Of a DNA stretch of 64,000 nt, positions 62,901 through 64,000 are shown one piece after another. Positions within the stretch are counted from its first letter, which is position 1; the number at the start of each line of letters is the position of its first letter. A model generated the notes under the pieces. It made no database searches and had not been told where the DNA came from. It saw nothing but the letters and a program-made list of their open reading frames with translations. A program made the translations under genes and the position numbers. Source of the DNA: Tahibacter amnicola (GTDB lineage: Bacteria > Pseudomonadota > Gammaproteobacteria > Xanthomonadales > Rhodanobacteraceae); contig NZ_CP104694.1 in the NCBI RefSeq assembly GCF_025398735.1, positions 2,939,001 to 3,003,000 of the forward strand. The letters run 5' to 3'.

Positions 62901-64000
62901 TGTTCGAGGCCGACGGCACCCTTTACGTCGCCGAATCCACCACCGGCAAGATCAAGAAGCGCACGCCGGCAGGGCAGGTGAGCGATTTCGCCAGTGGCCT
63001 TGATAACCCGCAGGAGCTGCGCCAGGGGCGCGACGGTGCGATCTACGTGCTCAACGCCGGCGATGGCTCCATTCGTCGCGTCGATGCGTCCGGCGCGGTG
63101 TCGATGTTCAACCAGGGCATGGTCAACCAGCCCACCAGTGTCCGTTTTGATCGCGACGGCAATCTGCTGTCGATCGCCAAGACCGTGCTGCGCCGGCGCC
63201 AACCCGATGGCAGCACGCAGACGCTGGTCACGGGCCTTACCGCCGGCAACGATGTCCTCGCCCTGCCGGACGGCAGCCTGATCATCGCCGATGGCAGCCG
63301 CCTGCTCAGCTGGCGCGACGGCACGCAGCAGGTGCTGCTGCAGAACGCAGCCATGACGTTCAAGGCATTGTCGATCGATGATGCCGGCAGTGTGCTGGTG
63401 ATGGCCGACAGCAGTGGCCGCAACGGCATCTACCGCTACACCAGCGGTAGCCTTTCGCCCGTGGTCGAAGCCGTTGGCGCGCCGATCGATTCCGACGTCA
63501 CGCCGCAGGGCGACATGCTCGTCCTCGACAACACCGCCTTGTGGCAGGTTTCGCGCACGCGTTCGGAAATCCGCCGCGTCGCCGACGTGACCAGCCCGAC
63601 CGGTCTCGCCGTGGGTCCGGATGGCGCCGTCTATGTGCACGAATACACCAGCACGCGCCGCGTGCAGCGGATCGATGCACAGACCGGTGCCAAGACGACC
63701 GTGGCGACAAACCTCGCCGGGCTGCGCTACGACTTCGACGTCGATGCCACCGGCCGGATCTGGTTCGTGCGCAATACCGACCGCGCCCTGGTCCACTACT
63801 CCCCGGCCACGGCGGCCACGGTCAAGATCGCCGACGCGGCAACCACGAACGACTATCGCCTGTCCCTGGACGCCGACGGCGCGCCGTACACGCTGACGGG
63901 CACCGAGCTGTATCGCTTTGCCGGCGGCGTCGGTGTCCGCGTGGGTACCGCCAGTTTCCTGGGCACCGATCACGCCGGCAAGATCCATTGGCTGACCGAC
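59912..64000 (+). CDS. Giant exported mosaic protein (partial, runs off the window)
   Basis: The frame is open without a stop for 1363 codons to the window edge. It has a signal peptide (VLVVVCLFVTGVAQA). Residues about 25-280 are an alpha/alpha repeat domain like prenyltransferase/squalene-cyclase repeats (LQNGDGGFGG, AAQRPNGSWGDDPYLTALAL). About 285-610 hold four carboxypeptidase-regulatory-like beta-sandwiches (AHSDATGRFSLTELPAGAF, TTSGADGSYSLTSI). About 620-740 is a CARDB-like part (VLESVVSSAPEYDPYGEVAV). From about 810 an NHL/SMP-30-type propeller follows (FASGFTSPSGILFEADGTLY, ELRQGRDGAIYVLNAGDG). It is likely extracellular or surface-bound; the function is unknown and the C-terminus is not visible. 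Confidence 0.8.
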   Translation, partial: MFSRLIQVLVVVCLFVTGVAQAQTVPSEIAAGRQWLLSQVRDDGRVIGEDTALATVRQTRTEVLDTLVRLDAGHSALLNGVSRETPDSAVEHLARQIIALARAGVNAPDKVTALKALQNGDGGFGGAQRYRSEALDTSFALIALRAANDTNGPEVARAVTFLAGGDEAGKSTLDPGPKARPYMAAYTLLALQSYAQQFPIGEAVTAARTRLLGMQDQGLYGQTLLDAVGIIALEFSSTSGTGLDALRDAIKAAQRPNGSWGDDPYLTALALRALWQSTIVTPPTKAEISASVRDADTLAPIAGAQLRLGDSAELQALSAADGRVVLANVPPGSYTPVIRKTGYTEATSTALTLTAGQRLDLGVVSLHRLPTTAVLRGQVTDVRDGSPLSGAEVAISGAVTATVFTGPDGRYEWSGATAGSIQIRVSRDGFRAAQGTGELVVGEVLLFSPALYAGDLTPPDSATLTGQVVSASDAAPIASALIQVGSKQAHSDATGRFSLTELPAGAFQAAVSANGYVTGQVEGSLAIGVNDAGLIRLQPATAGNTSTLSGRVTDAANGTALAGATVEITGASLRTTSGADGSYSLTSITSVPFTAAIAAPGYATQTLSAGQNGHGSFRADVGLVRLAGGNVVLESVVSSAPEYDPYGEVAVLGTVRNNGGTETGLIFNAVVYDAQGKIVRDVPAVRANAQTTLADTILAIPANGTRAITILWGNYADLPGDYSVLFRGLDPSGRVALEGTTTYRVRGLKRLGGGITADPPLLQAGLGQAVNLSAVVSNLGNVAIGAGEAELAIKLVNADNKPPYPGQPEALPNLGGTVTRPMFATRDNEGNLYTFNYNTSEIVRVTPTGATSVVVRLTVTSKSGAWKGYLRALRFHPDGALRVAWSEGWINTVSLTAPLANVDERTSVTAVTAYGVDAAGNEYFAGTYNGRYRVVKRSGGTYSALADGGNLELRNLAFGPGDNLYASTKNGDVMRIDRTTGLREPFASGFTSPSGILFEADGTLYVAESTTGKIKKRTPAGQVSDFASGLDNPQELRQGRDGAIYVLNAGDGSIRRVDASGAVSMFNQGMVNQPTSVRFDRDGNLLSIAKTVLRRRQPDGSTQTLVTGLTAGNDVLALPDGSLIIADGSRLLSWRDGTQQVLLQNAAMTFKALSIDDAGSVLVMADSSGRNGIYRYTSGSLSPVVEAVGAPIDSDVTPQGDMLVLDNTALWQVSRTRSEIRRVADVTSPTGLAVGPDGAVYVHEYTSTRRVQRIDAQTGAKTTVATNLAGLRYDFDVDATGRIWFVRNTDRALVHYSPATAATVKIADAATTNDYRLSLDADGAPYTLTGTELYRFAGGVGVRVGTASFLGTDHAGKIHWLTD

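Noticed and set aside
61415-63988. An 857-codon open frame on the minus strand
   Set aside because: Antisense to the mosaic exported protein, which has a signal peptide and recognisable domains in its own frame.

Overview
The window is GC-rich DNA from a gammaproteobacterium, most probably a member of the Lysobacterales/Xanthomonadales (Rhodanobacteraceae, Dokdonella-like). This rests on gene content (L16 hydroxylase RoxA, PhaR with PhbB-type reductases, large TonB receptors, a bifunctional Sat-CysC) and on the style of the exported proteins. It is an inference without a phylogeny. I see no rRNA, tRNA, CRISPR, insertion sequence or prophage.

0-39 kb is mostly housekeeping. A minus-strand block sucA-sucB-lpdA-lipoprotein-acuI (70-7663) encodes the 2-oxoglutarate dehydrogenase complex and is followed by purB-roxA-GNAT. 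Then come fumC, a proline-rich exported protein with a duplicated C-terminal module, a self-regulated GntR/ABC operon (14589-17235), a periplasmic glutathione peroxidase, Sat-CysC, the ABC-F protein YheS and an FKBP isomerase. A sugar-nucleotide operon (ugd, gmd) runs into slyX and a DUF2058 gene. A PHA region has phaR between two phbB-type reductases. gluQ, htpX with a sigma-32-like promoter, an ADP-ribosylglycohydrolase, an ArsR/cupin-like pair, a DDAH-type hydrolase and an exported beta-helix protein complete this part.

The most interesting region is 37386-53591, which reads as a high-mannose N-glycan utilisation locus. It contains glycosylasparaginase, CutC, a TonB-dependent receptor, a GH2 beta-mannosidase, a GH92 alpha-mannosidase, a LacI regulator, a FucP-type sugar permease, a PfkB fructokinase, an AGE-family mannose isomerase/epimerase and a GH47 alpha-mannosidase. 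GH47 is a family best known from eukaryotes. The proposed flow is: glycan import through the receptor; demannosylation by GH47, GH92 and GH2; cleavage of GlcNAc-Asn by the asparaginase; mannose import; mannose to fructose to fructose-6-phosphate. A 12-base near-palindrome occurs twice in the promoter region between the asparaginase and receptor genes and once before the LacI gene, which joins both halves into one candidate regulon. No endoglycosidase or hexosaminidase that would complete the pathway is in the window.

The end of the window holds a propeller-type sensor histidine kinase broken by a single-base frameshift at a run of five G, a convergent imelysin/di-haem oxidoreductase pair that looks iron-related, and the first 1363 codons of a giant exported mosaic protein that runs off the edge.

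Starts were chosen by domain boundary and ribosome binding site where a longer open frame existed. Promoters and operators were read by eye and are hypotheses.
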